Shown: positions 40,403-50,904, numbered from the stretch's first letter. The stretch is 64,000 nt of DNA from CAZIFG01 sp964539135 (GCA_964539135.1 CAZIFG010000003.1:71276-135275), one strand, 5' to 3'. The notes: generated by a model from the letters alone, not told the origin. A program made the numbers and translations.

Positions 40403-43400
40403 ATGCTGGCAACCGGAAGTGGGTATTCAGGAAGCGTTCGAAGTACCTCCCAACAGGCCGTTCAGAGAGGAAAGGTTGAAGACAGTAAACGTGGCGGCGT
40501 AACAGATGCTGCAACAGCGGCAATAGGAGATACAAAAGCAGCTTCTCCAGCAGAGACCAAACAAGTTGTCACAAAAAGCAAGGACACTATGAGTATGCTC
40601 AAGAGCTTAGCAAATTCTTTTAAGTCTTGTTATAACACCCATCAAAAAACACTCAAGATTATAGCGGTAGTAGTTTTATGTGCAGCAGTCATTGGAGTCA
40701 CACATGGAGTTGCAGCGCCTCTGGTGGCTGGTCTTGTGGCCCATGGCCTTATGGCAACACTCGCTCATGCGGCGGTAGCAGGTGCCGGAACAGCCGTCGT
40801 TTTAAGTAAAGCCGCTAAAAGCGTCATTCATACCACCTTGGACAAGCAAGAACAAAGCATTAAAACTACTTTTTCAGCCGACAATTTAAAGGAAAAAGGG
40901 ATGGCCGCACTCGGACAAATAGACGTTCAAATTGAAAGCAGCCGAGCGACCATTACTGAATTGGTTAAAGAGGTGCCGTCACAATTAATGGGTGCTATCA
41001 GTGACGGTTTGAAATCTAAGTTTCAAATTTTGGAGCAGTTGGGAACACTGGACACAGTTTTAACAGAGGCGCCAGAGACGTTTAAAGCAGATGTCCAAGC
41101 GTTTAAAGCCGTATTCGAATCGTTTAAAACACTGCTTGAAAAAGGAATGGAGGCCCCTACTCTTTTATTCAGTCCAGAATTTAGAGATAAATTGGAAGAT
41201 TTAAGTGCCGCAGGCACCTCAATTTTTAAGGCCATAAGCAAAAATCCTGAGATAAAAAAAGCGGTAGCGGACTTAGTGGCGGATGGACGACTCTTGCCCC
41301 TTTCAGACGGTCTCGTAAGTACCCTATCGAAAGTTGTGGAAGAGATTAAGGCGCCCATTGCAACAGTGATGCAGGCAATAAAGCAACAAGAACAATTAAT
41401 CGCAGATCTCAAATCAACCTTAAAAGAAACACGGGCCAAAGTAGAAGCAATAGCCGAAAAAGTAGAAGCTGATGGGAAAGCCTGTTTAGCAGAAATTGGA
41501 GTCATTCGAGAGACCGTAAAAAATCCCAGCTTAGCAAGCATCCTTAAAGCCGGTTGGGGCATTTTAAAATTACTAAAAAAACGAGATGAGATAAAAGCCA
41601 ACCTATCAGCCGCCTTAAATTTACCCAAAACAGCAAGCGAATTTAAAGCGCAACTTAAAGTACTGGTGACATCTCAACAAAAACTGGTCACAGAGACATT
41701 TTCAACTTTAAAAGAACAAATAAATAGTCTACATGGCACCCTAAGTTCAGGGGAAGTCGGCACAGCACTGAGATCAGAAGGGGCCGTTTTAGCCACAGCA
41801 GGAAGGGAGGTGGGGGGCGAGATAAAAACCGCTGTTTTAGATGCTGTATGGGGTGTTTTGGATCAAGCAAAATCAAAGATACAGCAACAAGTCCAGTTGG
41901 TAGCCATGGTCGCCTTTCAATCTACAAAATCAGCGATTACCCAAGTCATGGAAGAAGCAGGAGGTCCCTTAGCAACAGGCGTTAAAGCTGCGATGCATGC
42001 AGAAAAAAAAGGAGAAGCTTTGGTTTCTGCTGTCAAAGCCGTGAAAGACGGAACAGGGTCTTCGGACGCCGCAGCTCTGGTTTTGCAAGATATTTTAGAT
42101 GGCGAAGACGTAGAGACGAAGGATGCTGAAGCATCAAAATCCAGTGTCACTGTAAAAGCAGAGGCTTTTGCAGCAAGCGGAAAAGCAGTGGTGACAACAC
42201 AATTTCAGCAGTTAATGGCAAGGTTAGAAGCAATGTTAACAGACGATACGCCACCCGCAACAGGAGAAGCTAAAGGAGAAACTAAAGCAGAAACAGATGC
42301 CGTAGACACAGATGCCGTAGGCACAGATGCTATTGCAGTTAGCGTTCAAGCGGAGTCTAGCACGACGGTTAATTTAGATGCTGTAGACGCGACGGCACAA
42401 AGCAGTATAGTAGGCGCAACACCCGCCACACCAGCTGAAACGTCAAAAATAGGGCGTGCCTGGCAACGTACAAAAACGGTATTTGCAGAGATAGGCGCCA
42501 TGGCAAAAGCACATCCCGTGAGAACCGTTTTGACCTTTTCGGTCATTCCCGTTATTGCCGTCTTAAGTGTGGCGTCGTTGGGAACAGATGCAGGGGTTCA
42601 TGGGCTATGGCATGCGGCACATCATTTGGTTCATTCTGGGGTCCAATCTGTAAAAGGATTCCTAGAAAGAACAGTAATAGGCGGCGTAAAAGGGAAGATT
42701 GATCAACAAGAAAAAGCATTTAAAGAGGCATTTTCAGCCGACAATATAAGAGCTAAAGGCGAAGCAGCAATTGGAAAAATAGAGGACCAACTAAAAAGCA
42801 GCGAAACAACCCTTCTCCGCTTAGTCCACGATGTTCCGGGTCAATTATTGGTTGTACTGACAAGAAATTTTGATGGAAAATTAGCGGATTTAGAGACACT
42901 TTCAGGTGAAGAGCATAGAGCGATAGTCGACAATGTTCAGACCTTTAAAGCGGTATTATCAGATGTAAAAGGCCTGTTAAGTTCGGGACTGACCCCAGAG
43001 GGTATAGTCAGTCAATTAGAAAAACTGGAGACAGCCGGAACCGCTTTATTTGCCAGTTTAAAGGCGGAGGGAGCAGCGCTTCCAGCATCCGTAAAAGAAG
43101 GGATATCCCATCTAGAGCCGCTATTAAGCGCCGTAAAAGCACCGGTTCACACCATTGTAACAGCCATTCATCAACAAAAAGTCCTCATCCAAAGTTTAAG
43201 AGACACCTTGCAGTCAACACGCGATCAAATAGAAGATTTAGCAGGACGTGTCGAGGAAGATGTTAAGGCCTGTTTGAGCGAGATTGAGACCATTCGAACG
43301 GCAATGAAAAATCCAACAGCGGTGAATGTCATCCAGTCCGGATTAGGGCTTTTATCTCTTTTAAGACAGCGCCGTAAAATTGAAAAAGACGTTCAAGATG

Positions 43401-46400
43401 TCAAAGCATTGCCCCAAACTGTAGCGGCATTTAAAGGCAGTTTAGTGGACTTAGTGTCTCAACAAAAAGCACTATTAAGCGACACAAAATCTCAGTTAAG
43501 CACAGATTTAAGTGGCATTCGAACAGCAGTAAAAGAGACAGATCTAAGCGGAGCCACTCGAGTAACCGTGGACGGTTTAAGATCAGAAGGAATAGCAGTC
43601 GTTAAAGATACAAGCGCTCAAGTCGCAGAAGAGTTAGGGGCGGTGATTGACGGGGCTTTAAAAACGGTACAAATCGAAATTCAAGGCGTCGTGACAGTGG
43701 CCTTCACAGCAACAAAAGAGGCCGCAACAAAAATCATGACAGAAGCAACGGGACCTTTAGGAAAAATCATGCGTGTGATCCAGCGTGCCAAACAAAATCT
43801 TCAGTCTTTAGTGGGGGCGATGTCGGCCTATAAAAAGGGAACGGGGTCTTTGGATGACGTCATCACCCAGATGCAGATGATAACAGGAGATCCAAGTGTC
43901 GCCGTCTCTCCAGCAACAACAGGGGATGTAGCGCTTCCCGTAGAAACGGGAGAAGCTGGGAAGAGCAGCAGATTAGAGGATGTGGAGTCAAAAATAGAGG
44001 CCAAAGGCCAACGCCTAGCAGATCTGTCCCATGAAAAATTTGAAGCCCTACTCAAAAAATTGGAACAACTCTTAACCGGTCCCTCGAGCAAACCCGTAGC
44101 TGCACCCAGTGCGGTTCCTGTAGCCGCCTCTGATGATGCAAAAGCAGAGGAGGTGCGTACAGCCAGCGGGGCTTCTGTAACAGTTCCCGAAGGGGCAAAG
44201 GCAGATTCAGTGCATGCAGCAGCGACACTGAGGGTATCTGGTGCAAAACCCGCATCTGCGGCACAAGTAGACACCGTTAAAACGTCTTGGCCAAGAGCAA
44301 GAGCCACACTCTCTTTCTTAGGTTCAAAAGCAGTGGCAGGTTTTGTGGGATTAGGCGCCTTAACAGTAGGCGTTGTGGTTTCAGTTTACAGGGCTCATGA
44401 GCTCAAAATCCCCCTACTCCATGATTTAATGCATCTGGCCTTAGATAAAGGCGTTAAAACAGCCAAAGAAAAATTTGGGGCCATTGAATCGGGTGTCATT
44501 CCCATTGCAAGAGAAACATTAAGCACGCTTAAAGGACGGGTTTTAAGTTTAGTAGGGACGCTAGAATCAAGAGTAGCGAGTTATCCAGAAAAACTACTGG
44601 AAGCTGTGGAGTCGGGTGCGGTAGAGGGCATAAAAGCCTTTTTAAATCAGACACCAGAACCCATACAATTTGAAGGTGTTTTAGCAGCTTCAGAGGGATT
44701 ATCCGCAGCAGATAAAGCTGAAGTTTTAAGTACAACGGCACAATTGGAAACGCTTCAATCTCGAATCACAGCACAGATCAAGGATCTAAAAGCAGAGATA
44801 GGGGCAGACGGACTTTCAGGGCGAAAAATAGCAGAAACGCTCATGTCTCCAGCGGTTATTCAAAAAATGACCTATTTAGAGCAACTTGTGACATCCTTTA
44901 ACCAAGAGTATTCTCGCTTAGAAGAAACCTTAAGTTCAAAAGGCGTGGATGTGGCGCTACCAACTTTAGGGACGCTCATGAAAGAACATCCTATTGCGGC
45001 CTTTTTACAATCGATATCCACATTAAAATCCACCGTGGCTCAAGAAATAGACAAAAATGTCGCAGAGGTAAAAGCACAAATTCAACAATATCAGGCCTTG
45101 GTTCAGCAAATAGAAGACACTGAAAAGGAGATCAAAACCTTAACGGCCCAAACGCGACAGTTGTATGAGGACTTTACTCAGGCGGGCGTGCTAGGAAAGT
45201 TAAAATTGGCCACGACTTTATTTTTAAGACGCAATGACTATAAAAAGGCCGTTCAAGACGTCAGAACCGTCGCATCAGAGATTCCGCGTCAAGTGAAAGC
45301 AACCGTGGCTGTCGTAACATCAGCAGGAAAGGATCTGGTCACAACCTTTAAAGGCGTGGGAACAGATTTAGCGCAAACAGGAAAGGCCATGGTGGAAAGT
45401 TTTAAAGGCGAAACAGACGTTGCTGCCAGAGGATTAGCGACAACCGTATCAAGTGGCATTAAAGGCAGTATGTATGCCAGTTTACAGTCTTTTGTAGGGG
45501 AGTTGGAATCCGATGTGATGACCACCTTGCATGAGATGGAGACAGATTTAACCACATCAGCCGAACAGGTTGCAGATCTTGTGAAAAAAGAATTAGACAT
45601 TCCAGAGGATGTGAGTGCACGCCTTCAAGAGATGCTCACGCAATTAAAAGATGCCAAAGCAGAGGTCATGGCACGAAGAGAAGAAGCCAAAACAGAGGCC
45701 ATGGCAGCGACGCGCTTGCAAGCAGGATTCAAAGGAATGCAGGCCAGAAAAGAAGTAAAAACACTCAGAGACGCAGCGCTTGCAGCCCAGGCGGATCATG
45801 CCGCACAGGTAGAAAAAGAGACCAAAGCCGCAACGCGTGTGCAGGCAGGGATTCGGGGGATGAACGCTAGAAAAGAAGTCAGAAGACTCAGAGACGAAGC
45901 GCTTGCAGCTCAGACCGCACAGACCGAAAAAGAAGCGCAAGCCCGAGAAACAGTGGCCTTAAAATTGCAATCTCAATTTAGAGGTATGAAGGCCAGAGAC
46001 GAAGCGGTTATAAGGCGACAAGAAGCCGAGGAATTAAAACGAGAGGCCGAATTAAAAGCAGCAGAAACAGTGCGTTCACCGCTTCGGGAACCCATGGCAC
46101 CCTCAGTGCCGCCACATCCATTGGAAGGTATTGTAAAAAAAAGGGTAAGTGAAATAGAAGGAAAGTCAGATCGCACACTGGATATAAATTTAGATGCCAG
46201 TGATACCTCTTCTGTTTCTATAGGAAGTGGACCCAGACCCTTAGATGTGGTTGCAGGTACAAAAGGGGCCAAGGACAAACAGTATACGAGAGAAGATTTG
46301 CAGATTCATATAGAAGCATTTAGAAGAGAATTAGAGTCTATCAACGATTTAGAATCCTTATTAAACCAATTAGAGGGAGCAATTTTGCCACAGCATAGAA

Positions 46401-46615
46401 AAGTTTGGAGTCTTGGTGGACCAAAAGCATTTCATGAAAGTTTTAAATCCGAAATAAGACAGTCAGTAGCCTATCAAGAAGGAATAGAGGCATTCAAAGA
46501 AAAGTGTAGGAAAGTAATTCAAATCATGGAAACATGGGTATCTACAGATTCAGATAAAAGTAAAATAAGCGCATCTGAAATTATAAAGAAAGTAGGGCGG
46601 GTTTTTGACAGATAA
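40403..46615 (+). CDS. Giant coiled-coil protein with three IQ motifs
   Basis: A 2070-residue protein of unknown family. It contains three similar modules beginning near residues 60, 690 and 1295: a hydrophobic stretch of about 25-40 residues (IIAVVVLCAAVIGVTHG; VLTFSVIPVIAVLSVASLG; AVAGFVGLGALTVGVVVSV), then 400-500 residues of amphipathic helix with Ala/Lys/Glu heptads. Modules 1 and 2 are clear relatives (FSADNLKEKGMAALGQID and FSADNIRAKGEAAIGKIE). Three IQ motifs follow at 1772-1865, a charged Pro-containing linker, and a helical C-terminal domain (about 1950-2070). ATG 40403 has a weak upstream site. It fits a membrane-inserting, calmodulin-binding secreted protein; function unproven. 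Confidence 0.75.
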   Translation: MLATGSGYSGSVRSTSQQAVQRGKVEDSKRGGVTDAATAAIGDTKAASPAETKQVVTKSKDTMSMLKSLANSFKSCYNTHQKTLKIIAVVVLCAAVIGVTHGVAAPLVAGLVAHGLMATLAHAAVAGAGTAVVLSKAAKSVIHTTLDKQEQSIKTTFSADNLKEKGMAALGQIDVQIESSRATITELVKEVPSQLMGAISDGLKSKFQILEQLGTLDTVLTEAPETFKADVQAFKAVFESFKTLLEKGMEAPTLLFSPEFRDKLEDLSAAGTSIFKAISKNPEIKKAVADLVADGRLLPLSDGLVSTLSKVVEEIKAPIATVMQAIKQQEQLIADLKSTLKETRAKVEAIAEKVEADGKACLAEIGVIRETVKNPSLASILKAGWGILKLLKKRDEIKANLSAALNLPKTASEFKAQLKVLVTSQQKLVTETFSTLKEQINSLHGTLSSGEVGTALRSEGAVLATAGREVGGEIKTAVLDAVWGVLDQAKSKIQQQVQLVAMVAFQSTKSAITQVMEEAGGPLATGVKAAMHAEKKGEALVSAVKAVKDGTGSSDAAALVLQDILDGEDVETKDAEASKSSVTVKAEAFAASGKAVVTTQFQQLMARLEAMLTDDTPPATGEAKGETKAETDAVDTDAVGTDAIAVSVQAESSTTVNLDAVDATAQSSIVGATPATPAETSKIGRAWQRTKTVFAEIGAMAKAHPVRTVLTFSVIPVIAVLSVASLGTDAGVHGLWHAAHHLVHSGVQSVKGFLERTVIGGVKGKIDQQEKAFKEAFSADNIRAKGEAAIGKIEDQLKSSETTLLRLVHDVPGQLLVVLTRNFDGKLADLETLSGEEHRAIVDNVQTFKAVLSDVKGLLSSGLTPEGIVSQLEKLETAGTALFASLKAEGAALPASVKEGISHLEPLLSAVKAPVHTIVTAIHQQKVLIQSLRDTLQSTRDQIEDLAGRVEEDVKACLSEIETIRTAMKNPTAVNVIQSGLGLLSLLRQRRKIEKDVQDVKALPQTVAAFKGSLVDLVSQQKALLSDTKSQLSTDLSGIRTAVKETDLSGATRVTVDGLRSEGIAVVKDTSAQVAEELGAVIDGALKTVQIEIQGVVTVAFTATKEAATKIMTEATGPLGKIMRVIQRAKQNLQSLVGAMSAYKKGTGSLDDVITQMQMITGDPSVAVSPATTGDVALPVETGEAGKSSRLEDVESKIEAKGQRLADLSHEKFEALLKKLEQLLTGPSSKPVAAPSAVPVAASDDAKAEEVRTASGASVTVPEGAKADSVHAAATLRVSGAKPASAAQVDTVKTSWPRARATLSFLGSKAVAGFVGLGALTVGVVVSVYRAHELKIPLLHDLMHLALDKGVKTAKEKFGAIESGVIPIARETLSTLKGRVLSLVGTLESRVASYPEKLLEAVESGAVEGIKAFLNQTPEPIQFEGVLAASEGLSAADKAEVLSTTAQLETLQSRITAQIKDLKAEIGADGLSGRKIAETLMSPAVIQKMTYLEQLVTSFNQEYSRLEETLSSKGVDVALPTLGTLMKEHPIAAFLQSISTLKSTVAQEIDKNVAEVKAQIQQYQALVQQIEDTEKEIKTLTAQTRQLYEDFTQAGVLGKLKLATTLFLRRNDYKKAVQDVRTVASEIPRQVKATVAVVTSAGKDLVTTFKGVGTDLAQTGKAMVESFKGETDVAARGLATTVSSGIKGSMYASLQSFVGELESDVMTTLHEMETDLTTSAEQVADLVKKELDIPEDVSARLQEMLTQLKDAKAEVMARREEAKTEAMAATRLQAGFKGMQARKEVKTLRDAALAAQADHAAQVEKETKAATRVQAGIRGMNARKEVRRLRDEALAAQTAQTEKEAQARETVALKLQSQFRGMKARDEAVIRRQEAEELKREAELKAAETVRSPLREPMAPSVPPHPLEGIVKKRVSEIEGKSDRTLDINLDASDTSSVSIGSGPRPLDVVAGTKGAKDKQYTREDLQIHIEAFRRELESINDLESLLNQLEGAILPQHRKVWSLGGPKAFHESFKSEIRQSVAYQEGIEAFKEKCRKVIQIMETWVSTDSDKSKISASEIIKKVGRVFDR
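45716..45997 (+). other. Three IQ calmodulin-binding motifs
   Basis: Residues 1772-1782 LQAGFKGMQAR, 1813-1823 VQAGIRGMNAR and 1855-1865 LQSQFRGMKAR all fit [ILV]Q-x3-[RK]G-x3-[RK]. They are spaced 41 and 42 residues apart, each followed by a charged helix. IQ motifs bind calmodulin or EF-hand light chains in eukaryotes. Confidence 0.85.
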
Positions 46616-46628
46616 GAGAACCAGAACC

Positions 46629-48572
46629 TTATTCATACCGCAGCGCATCAATAGGATTCAGCGTAGCTGCTTTTTGAGCGGGCCACAAGCCAAAAACAAT
46701 GCCGATAATCAGGGCAAAAAGCAAAGACAACAGCAAAGATCCTAAAGACAAAATGGCTGACCATCCGGCAGCACTGCTCAGTGCCCAACTGATGCCACAG
46801 CCAAGCGCCACACCCAAAAGGCCGCCTGTTAAACTGATAAAAATCGCTTCAATCAAAAACTGAGCCAAAATATCTGCATTTAATGCCCCAATGGCCTTGC
46901 GAAGCCCAATTTCTCGGGTCCTTTCGGTAACCGTAACCAGCATAATATTCATAATCCCAATGCCGCCGACAAGAAGAGAAATAGTCGCAATGACGGCCAA
47001 TAAAACAGAAAGCGTTTCAGTGGTACTGGCCAGCGTTTTACGAATTTCAGACAGATTGCGAATTTCAAAGTCAGAAGGATGTCGGGCAGAAATAAAGGCT
47101 AAAATGTCATCTTGCGCCTCATCTATTTGAGTGGGGTTTTGAACTTCAATATCAATATTCGACAGAAAATCTTTCCCTAAAACGCGTTTCATAGCAGTCG
47201 TGACAGGCATCACAATGACATCGTCTTCATCTCGAAAGGAGCTACTGCCCTTTTCAGCAAAAACCCCAATCACCTGAAACCGAATGCGATTAATTTTAAT
47301 GCTTTCGCCCACAGGGTTTCGATAGCCCTCTTGGCCATCTGGAAAAAGAGCTTTAGCCACAGTGGTGCCTAAAACCACCACTTTTGCTCGCGTGGTTTGT
47401 TCTGTGGGCGTAAAAAAGCGGCCCAGTTCTGGCATGCGATTTCGCATTTTAGCGTAAGACGATCCCACGCCCGAAAGTTGGGTATTGGTGTTTTGGGTTT
47501 CAAAGGCAACTTGCGCACGGCCACTCACAGAAGGCGAGATATCTTTAACGGCAGACACGCCCCGAAGCGCAACGCTGTCTTCCAAGGTCAGATTGGAAAC
47601 AGCCCCAGATTCTAACCCCACGCTGCCACTTTGCGCAGGGCTAGGCCGAAGGACCAATAAATTAGAGCCCAAAGACGCCAACTGCGCTTCAATGGCCTGC
47701 TGGGCGCCTTTACCCAGTGCCAACATGGTAATCACAGCAGCAACGCCAATCAAAATGCCCAATACAGATAACAGGGTCCTCAGCTTATTGGAAATCAAAG
47801 ATTTATAGGCTTCCTGAACATGGTTGCTCAGCGTACGAAGCGGGTTAAAGCGTGAAAGCTGAGGGATGGGCATCTCTGGAGATGTCAGTGTTGGACTGGC
47901 AGCCGTTGGGGCAGAATCGGAAACAATTTGACCATCTTTCATGCGGATAATTCGGGTTGCATGTTGAGCGACATCTTCTTCATGCGTGACTAAAATAATG
48001 GTAATGCCAGACCGGTGGAGATCTTCCAAAAGGGCCATAATATCGTGTTGGCTTTTAGAATCTAAATTACCTGTGGGTTCATCGGCTAAAATGAGACGGG
48101 GCGCATTCATCAAGGCTCTGGCAATGGCCACGCGCTGCTGCTGGCCGCCAGAAAGTTCACTGGGAACATGGTGCATGCGAGACTCCAAGCCCACCTGTTT
48201 TAGAAGCATCGCAGCGCGAGACGGATCAGGTTTTGGAGACGTGTAAAGCGCCGGTAAAGACACATTGTCAAAAGCCGAGGTGCGTTTGAGCAAATGAAAC
48301 TGTTGAAAGACAAACCCAATAGAGAGAGATCGAAGTTGCGCCAATTCATCTTGAGAGAGCGATTGGGTTTCTTTTCCGGACAGCGCGTAAACGCCAGCAC
48401 TGGGCTGATCCAAAAGGCCTAGAATGCCCATTAAGGTCGATTTTCCAGATCCAGAAGGGCCCATAATGGCAATAAATTCACCCGCCGATACAGTTAAGGA
48501 CACGTCATTTAAGGCATGCAGCGTCGTGTCGCCCATCCTAAAGGTCTTAAACACATGATCCAGTTGTATCAT
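46629..48572 (-). CDS. macB: MacB-type ABC exporter
   Basis: A 647-residue inner-membrane protein combining an N-terminal ATPase (Walker A GPSGSGKST, signature LSGGQQQRVAIARAL, Walker B LILADEPTG) with four membrane helices and a large periplasmic MacB/FtsX domain (helices near 270, 525, 575, 610). Works as a mechanotransmission pump with MacA and a TolC-type channel, exporting macrolides, peptides or lipoproteins. Starts nine bases after macA. In E. coli MacB has the same length and order. Confidence 0.93.
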   Translation of the reverse strand: MIQLDHVFKTFRMGDTTLHALNDVSLTVSAGEFIAIMGPSGSGKSTLMGILGLLDQPSAGVYALSGKETQSLSQDELAQLRSLSIGFVFQQFHLLKRTSAFDNVSLPALYTSPKPDPSRAAMLLKQVGLESRMHHVPSELSGGQQQRVAIARALMNAPRLILADEPTGNLDSKSQHDIMALLEDLHRSGITIILVTHEEDVAQHATRIIRMKDGQIVSDSAPTAASPTLTSPEMPIPQLSRFNPLRTLSNHVQEAYKSLISNKLRTLLSVLGILIGVAAVITMLALGKGAQQAIEAQLASLGSNLLVLRPSPAQSGSVGLESGAVSNLTLEDSVALRGVSAVKDISPSVSGRAQVAFETQNTNTQLSGVGSSYAKMRNRMPELGRFFTPTEQTTRAKVVVLGTTVAKALFPDGQEGYRNPVGESIKINRIRFQVIGVFAEKGSSSFRDEDDVIVMPVTTAMKRVLGKDFLSNIDIEVQNPTQIDEAQDDILAFISARHPSDFEIRNLSEIRKTLASTTETLSVLLAVIATISLLVGGIGIMNIMLVTVTERTREIGLRKAIGALNADILAQFLIEAIFISLTGGLLGVALGCGISWALSSAAGWSAILSLGSLLLSLLFALIIGIVFGLWPAQKAATLNPIDALRYE

Positions 48573-48581
48573 GATGACCTC

Positions 48582-49532
48582 TTAACGCCCCATCGATCGG
48601 GAAGAAGGGGGCCTTTGAGGCGTAAAGGGGGAGCTTTTAGGTTTTTCACGTCGTTTAGGTTTTGGCATATAGACTGCTTGTCCGTCTTGAAGCCCCTCTA
48701 AGATTTCGACGAATTTACCATCACTAAGCCCGACCTTGACCCGAGTAAAGACAGGTTTATCTTTGTCATAAGCAGTCATCACTCGCGTATGGCCCCGTCC
48801 AGACTCTTGTAAAAAAGGAGCTGGAATACAGAGGGCATTTTGTTTCTCGGTTACCCAAAAAGCGGCGCTAACAGACATGCCACTTTTAAAAAAGGAGGGG
48901 GCATTTAGCGGGGTGATATCCACTTCGTAAAGGGTAACATTATTTACAAGTTGGGCTTCGTAGGCGATATGGTCTACCCGCCCCTCAATGGGCATATCCG
49001 GGAAGGCATCTGCTTCAAGGGTCACTTTTTGTTGAAGGGAGACTTTGGCAATATCACTTTCATCCACCAAGGCTTTGACAATTAAGGTATCTGCAAGCAC
49101 CACCACAGGATCTGCGGCACTGACGCTTTGGCCAGGCTCAACCGCACGGGAAATGACCATTCCAGAAATGGGAGAAACCAGCGGAGTAGGACGATACAGG
49201 CCTTCCCATTTTTTAACAGCAGCGGGGCTTTGAGAATGAGCAAGATCTAGAAGGGCAGTCCGTTCTGTTGAACTTAAATAGGCTAAGATCTGACCCTTTT
49301 TAACAGAGGCGCCTTCTTCGACATTTACCTGTTCAACACGACCGGGAATCGGTGATTTAATCTCAACCCGATTATGAGGCAAGACGGTACCCGTACTGCT
49401 AACAGTCACACGAAGGGTGCGTCTGGCGGCCAATTCTGAAAGCGGCTTTTCTTCAGGACTTGTAGGTTTAAAGACAACCCAGAGTAAAATGGCAAGACTA
49501 AGACTTCCAATGATCCACAATGCTTTTTTCAT
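48582..49532 (-). CDS. macA: MacA-type periplasmic adaptor
   Basis: A 316-residue HlyD/RND-type adaptor: N-terminal membrane anchor (LWIIGSLSLAILLWVVF), lipoyl half-motifs (GTVLPHNRVEIKSPIPGRVE and PLVSPISGMVISRAVEPGQ), and beta-barrel region. The alpha hairpin between the lipoyl halves is very short here (about 35 residues, against roughly 100 in E. coli MacA), and total length is also below the usual 370. A Pro-rich basic tail ends the protein (KPKRREKPKSS). Its ATG overlaps the tolC-like stop (ATGA). Confidence 0.88.
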   Translation of the reverse strand: MKKALWIIGSLSLAILLWVVFKPTSPEEKPLSELAARRTLRVTVSSTGTVLPHNRVEIKSPIPGRVEQVNVEEGASVKKGQILAYLSSTERTALLDLAHSQSPAAVKKWEGLYRPTPLVSPISGMVISRAVEPGQSVSAADPVVVLADTLIVKALVDESDIAKVSLQQKVTLEADAFPDMPIEGRVDHIAYEAQLVNNVTLYEVDITPLNAPSFFKSGMSVSAAFWVTEKQNALCIPAPFLQESGRGHTRVMTAYDKDKPVFTRVKVGLSDGKFVEILEGLQDGQAVYMPKPKRREKPKSSPFTPQRPPSSRSMGR

Positions 49533-50788
49533 TCATCCAATCCTTTTCCTGTTTGGAGCTCATAATCTGCCATAGCGGCACCAGCGTCTCGTTCTTTGAT
49601 GAGAAGGAGCTTATCCTGTGCGATGGCATCATTTTCAATAATGTCCCAGGTATCATAAGAAATAAGGCCGGCGGTATATTGAGCCTGGGCGATAGAGGCT
49701 CGTGTTTGGGCAGCCTCAACGACCTCGCGTTGAACGCGCAAAGATTCTGAGGCCACAAAGGCCGTATTGTACGCACTTTGAAGCGCAATATGGGCATCCC
49801 ACTCTGCATTTTGAAGCGCCAATTCCGCCCATTCCACTGCCTTTTGAGTATAGCGAAGATCAGCTTTTTTTTTGCCACCTAGAAAAAGAGGAAGCGTAAG
49901 TGTCAAACGTCCAGACACCGTATCCACAGGGGTTTTAACGGGTTCCGTCCAGGTATTATCGGCCAAAATGCTGGCATTCAGTTGTGGATAATAGGCATAC
50001 CGTGCCAGTTTTTGATTGGCCAAAGCGGCCTGTAGAAGAGCCTGGGCATTCAAATAAGTAGGCGTAGACCGTGCCAGCGTTGCAAAGTCAGGAGGCAACG
50101 CGGTGGGTTTAGATTTCGGAGGGCTTGTAATGTCAATAGATGTGGGAATGTGAAGGTTTAAAAGTCTATAAATAGAGGTGGTTGCCAAGGCCAGATCCAG
50201 TCGAGCTTGGATGACATCAACCTCGGCCATGTTGGCCTGCGCTTTGACCCGTAAATAGGTGCCCTTATGTTCCCTGCCTGCTAAAAATCGGGCATAAATA
50301 AGGCTAGCAGTTTGGGTACGTCGTTTGGCAACTTTTTGAGCCAAAGTAAGGGCACTTTCAGCATATTCATAGCGATAAAAAGCGGTAGTGAGGGCATTCC
50401 TTAAGCTAGCGGAGCTTAATTGAAATTGTGACAATTGTGCATTGTATTGAGCCAATGCCAATTCCGATTCAGGTTGGCCGATCAGGAGGGGAAACAGTTT
50501 TTGAGTCAGCTGTAATCCAGCAGAAAAAGACTGGGATTTGTCCGTTTGAAAGGGAAGGGTTGCGCTGGAATTGAGTCCCAATTGGGGGTAATAGGCGGCG
50601 CGTGAGAGGTCTATTTTGAGACGCATTTGAACAAGAGAAAGCTCGGCCTGTTTGTAGTTAATGTTTTGAGATTTAAGTTGAGTTTTGGCCTGTTGCCAGG
50701 TGAGTAGAGGGGCTGCATAAGTTGGAATAGAAAGAGGGCAAAGGCTTAAAAAGACAGCGATAATATAAAGAGCCTCTAATTTTTTCAC
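49529..50788 (-). CDS. TolC-type outer-membrane efflux protein
   Basis: A protein of about 419 residues with two repeated outer-membrane-efflux domains of long helices (TWQQAKTQLKSQNINYKQAEL; SLRVQREVVEAAQTRASIAQAQYTAG is the second-repeat counterpart). A signal peptide (LYIIAVFLSLCPLSIPTYA) is formed if translation starts at GTG 50788 instead of the upstream ATG at 50824, hence my choice. First gene of a tolC-macA-macB operon that encodes a complete tripartite exporter. The substrate cannot be told. Confidence 0.85.
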   Translation of the reverse strand: MKKLEALYIIAVFLSLCPLSIPTYAAPLLTWQQAKTQLKSQNINYKQAELSLVQMRLKIDLSRAAYYPQLGLNSSATLPFQTDKSQSFSAGLQLTQKLFPLLIGQPESELALAQYNAQLSQFQLSSASLRNALTTAFYRYEYAESALTLAQKVAKRRTQTASLIYARFLAGREHKGTYLRVKAQANMAEVDVIQARLDLALATTSIYRLLNLHIPTSIDITSPPKSKPTALPPDFATLARSTPTYLNAQALLQAALANQKLARYAYYPQLNASILADNTWTEPVKTPVDTVSGRLTLTLPLFLGGKKKADLRYTQKAVEWAELALQNAEWDAHIALQSAYNTAFVASESLRVQREVVEAAQTRASIAQAQYTAGLISYDTWDIIENDAIAQDKLLLIKERDAGAAMADYELQTGKGLDE

Positions 50789-50904
50789 AAACACCAGTAT
50801 AGCAAAAAATGGGCAAACCGGCATCTTTACAAATCTTAAAAATAGATTAAGATGGAATTTAGACGATCATCATAGAAAAATCCAAAATAAATAAGGAGTG
50901 TAGG

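Noticed and set aside
43828..44307. Minus-strand open frames in the giant gene
   Set aside because: They lie fully inside a strongly supported 2070-codon frame and lack ribosome sites.
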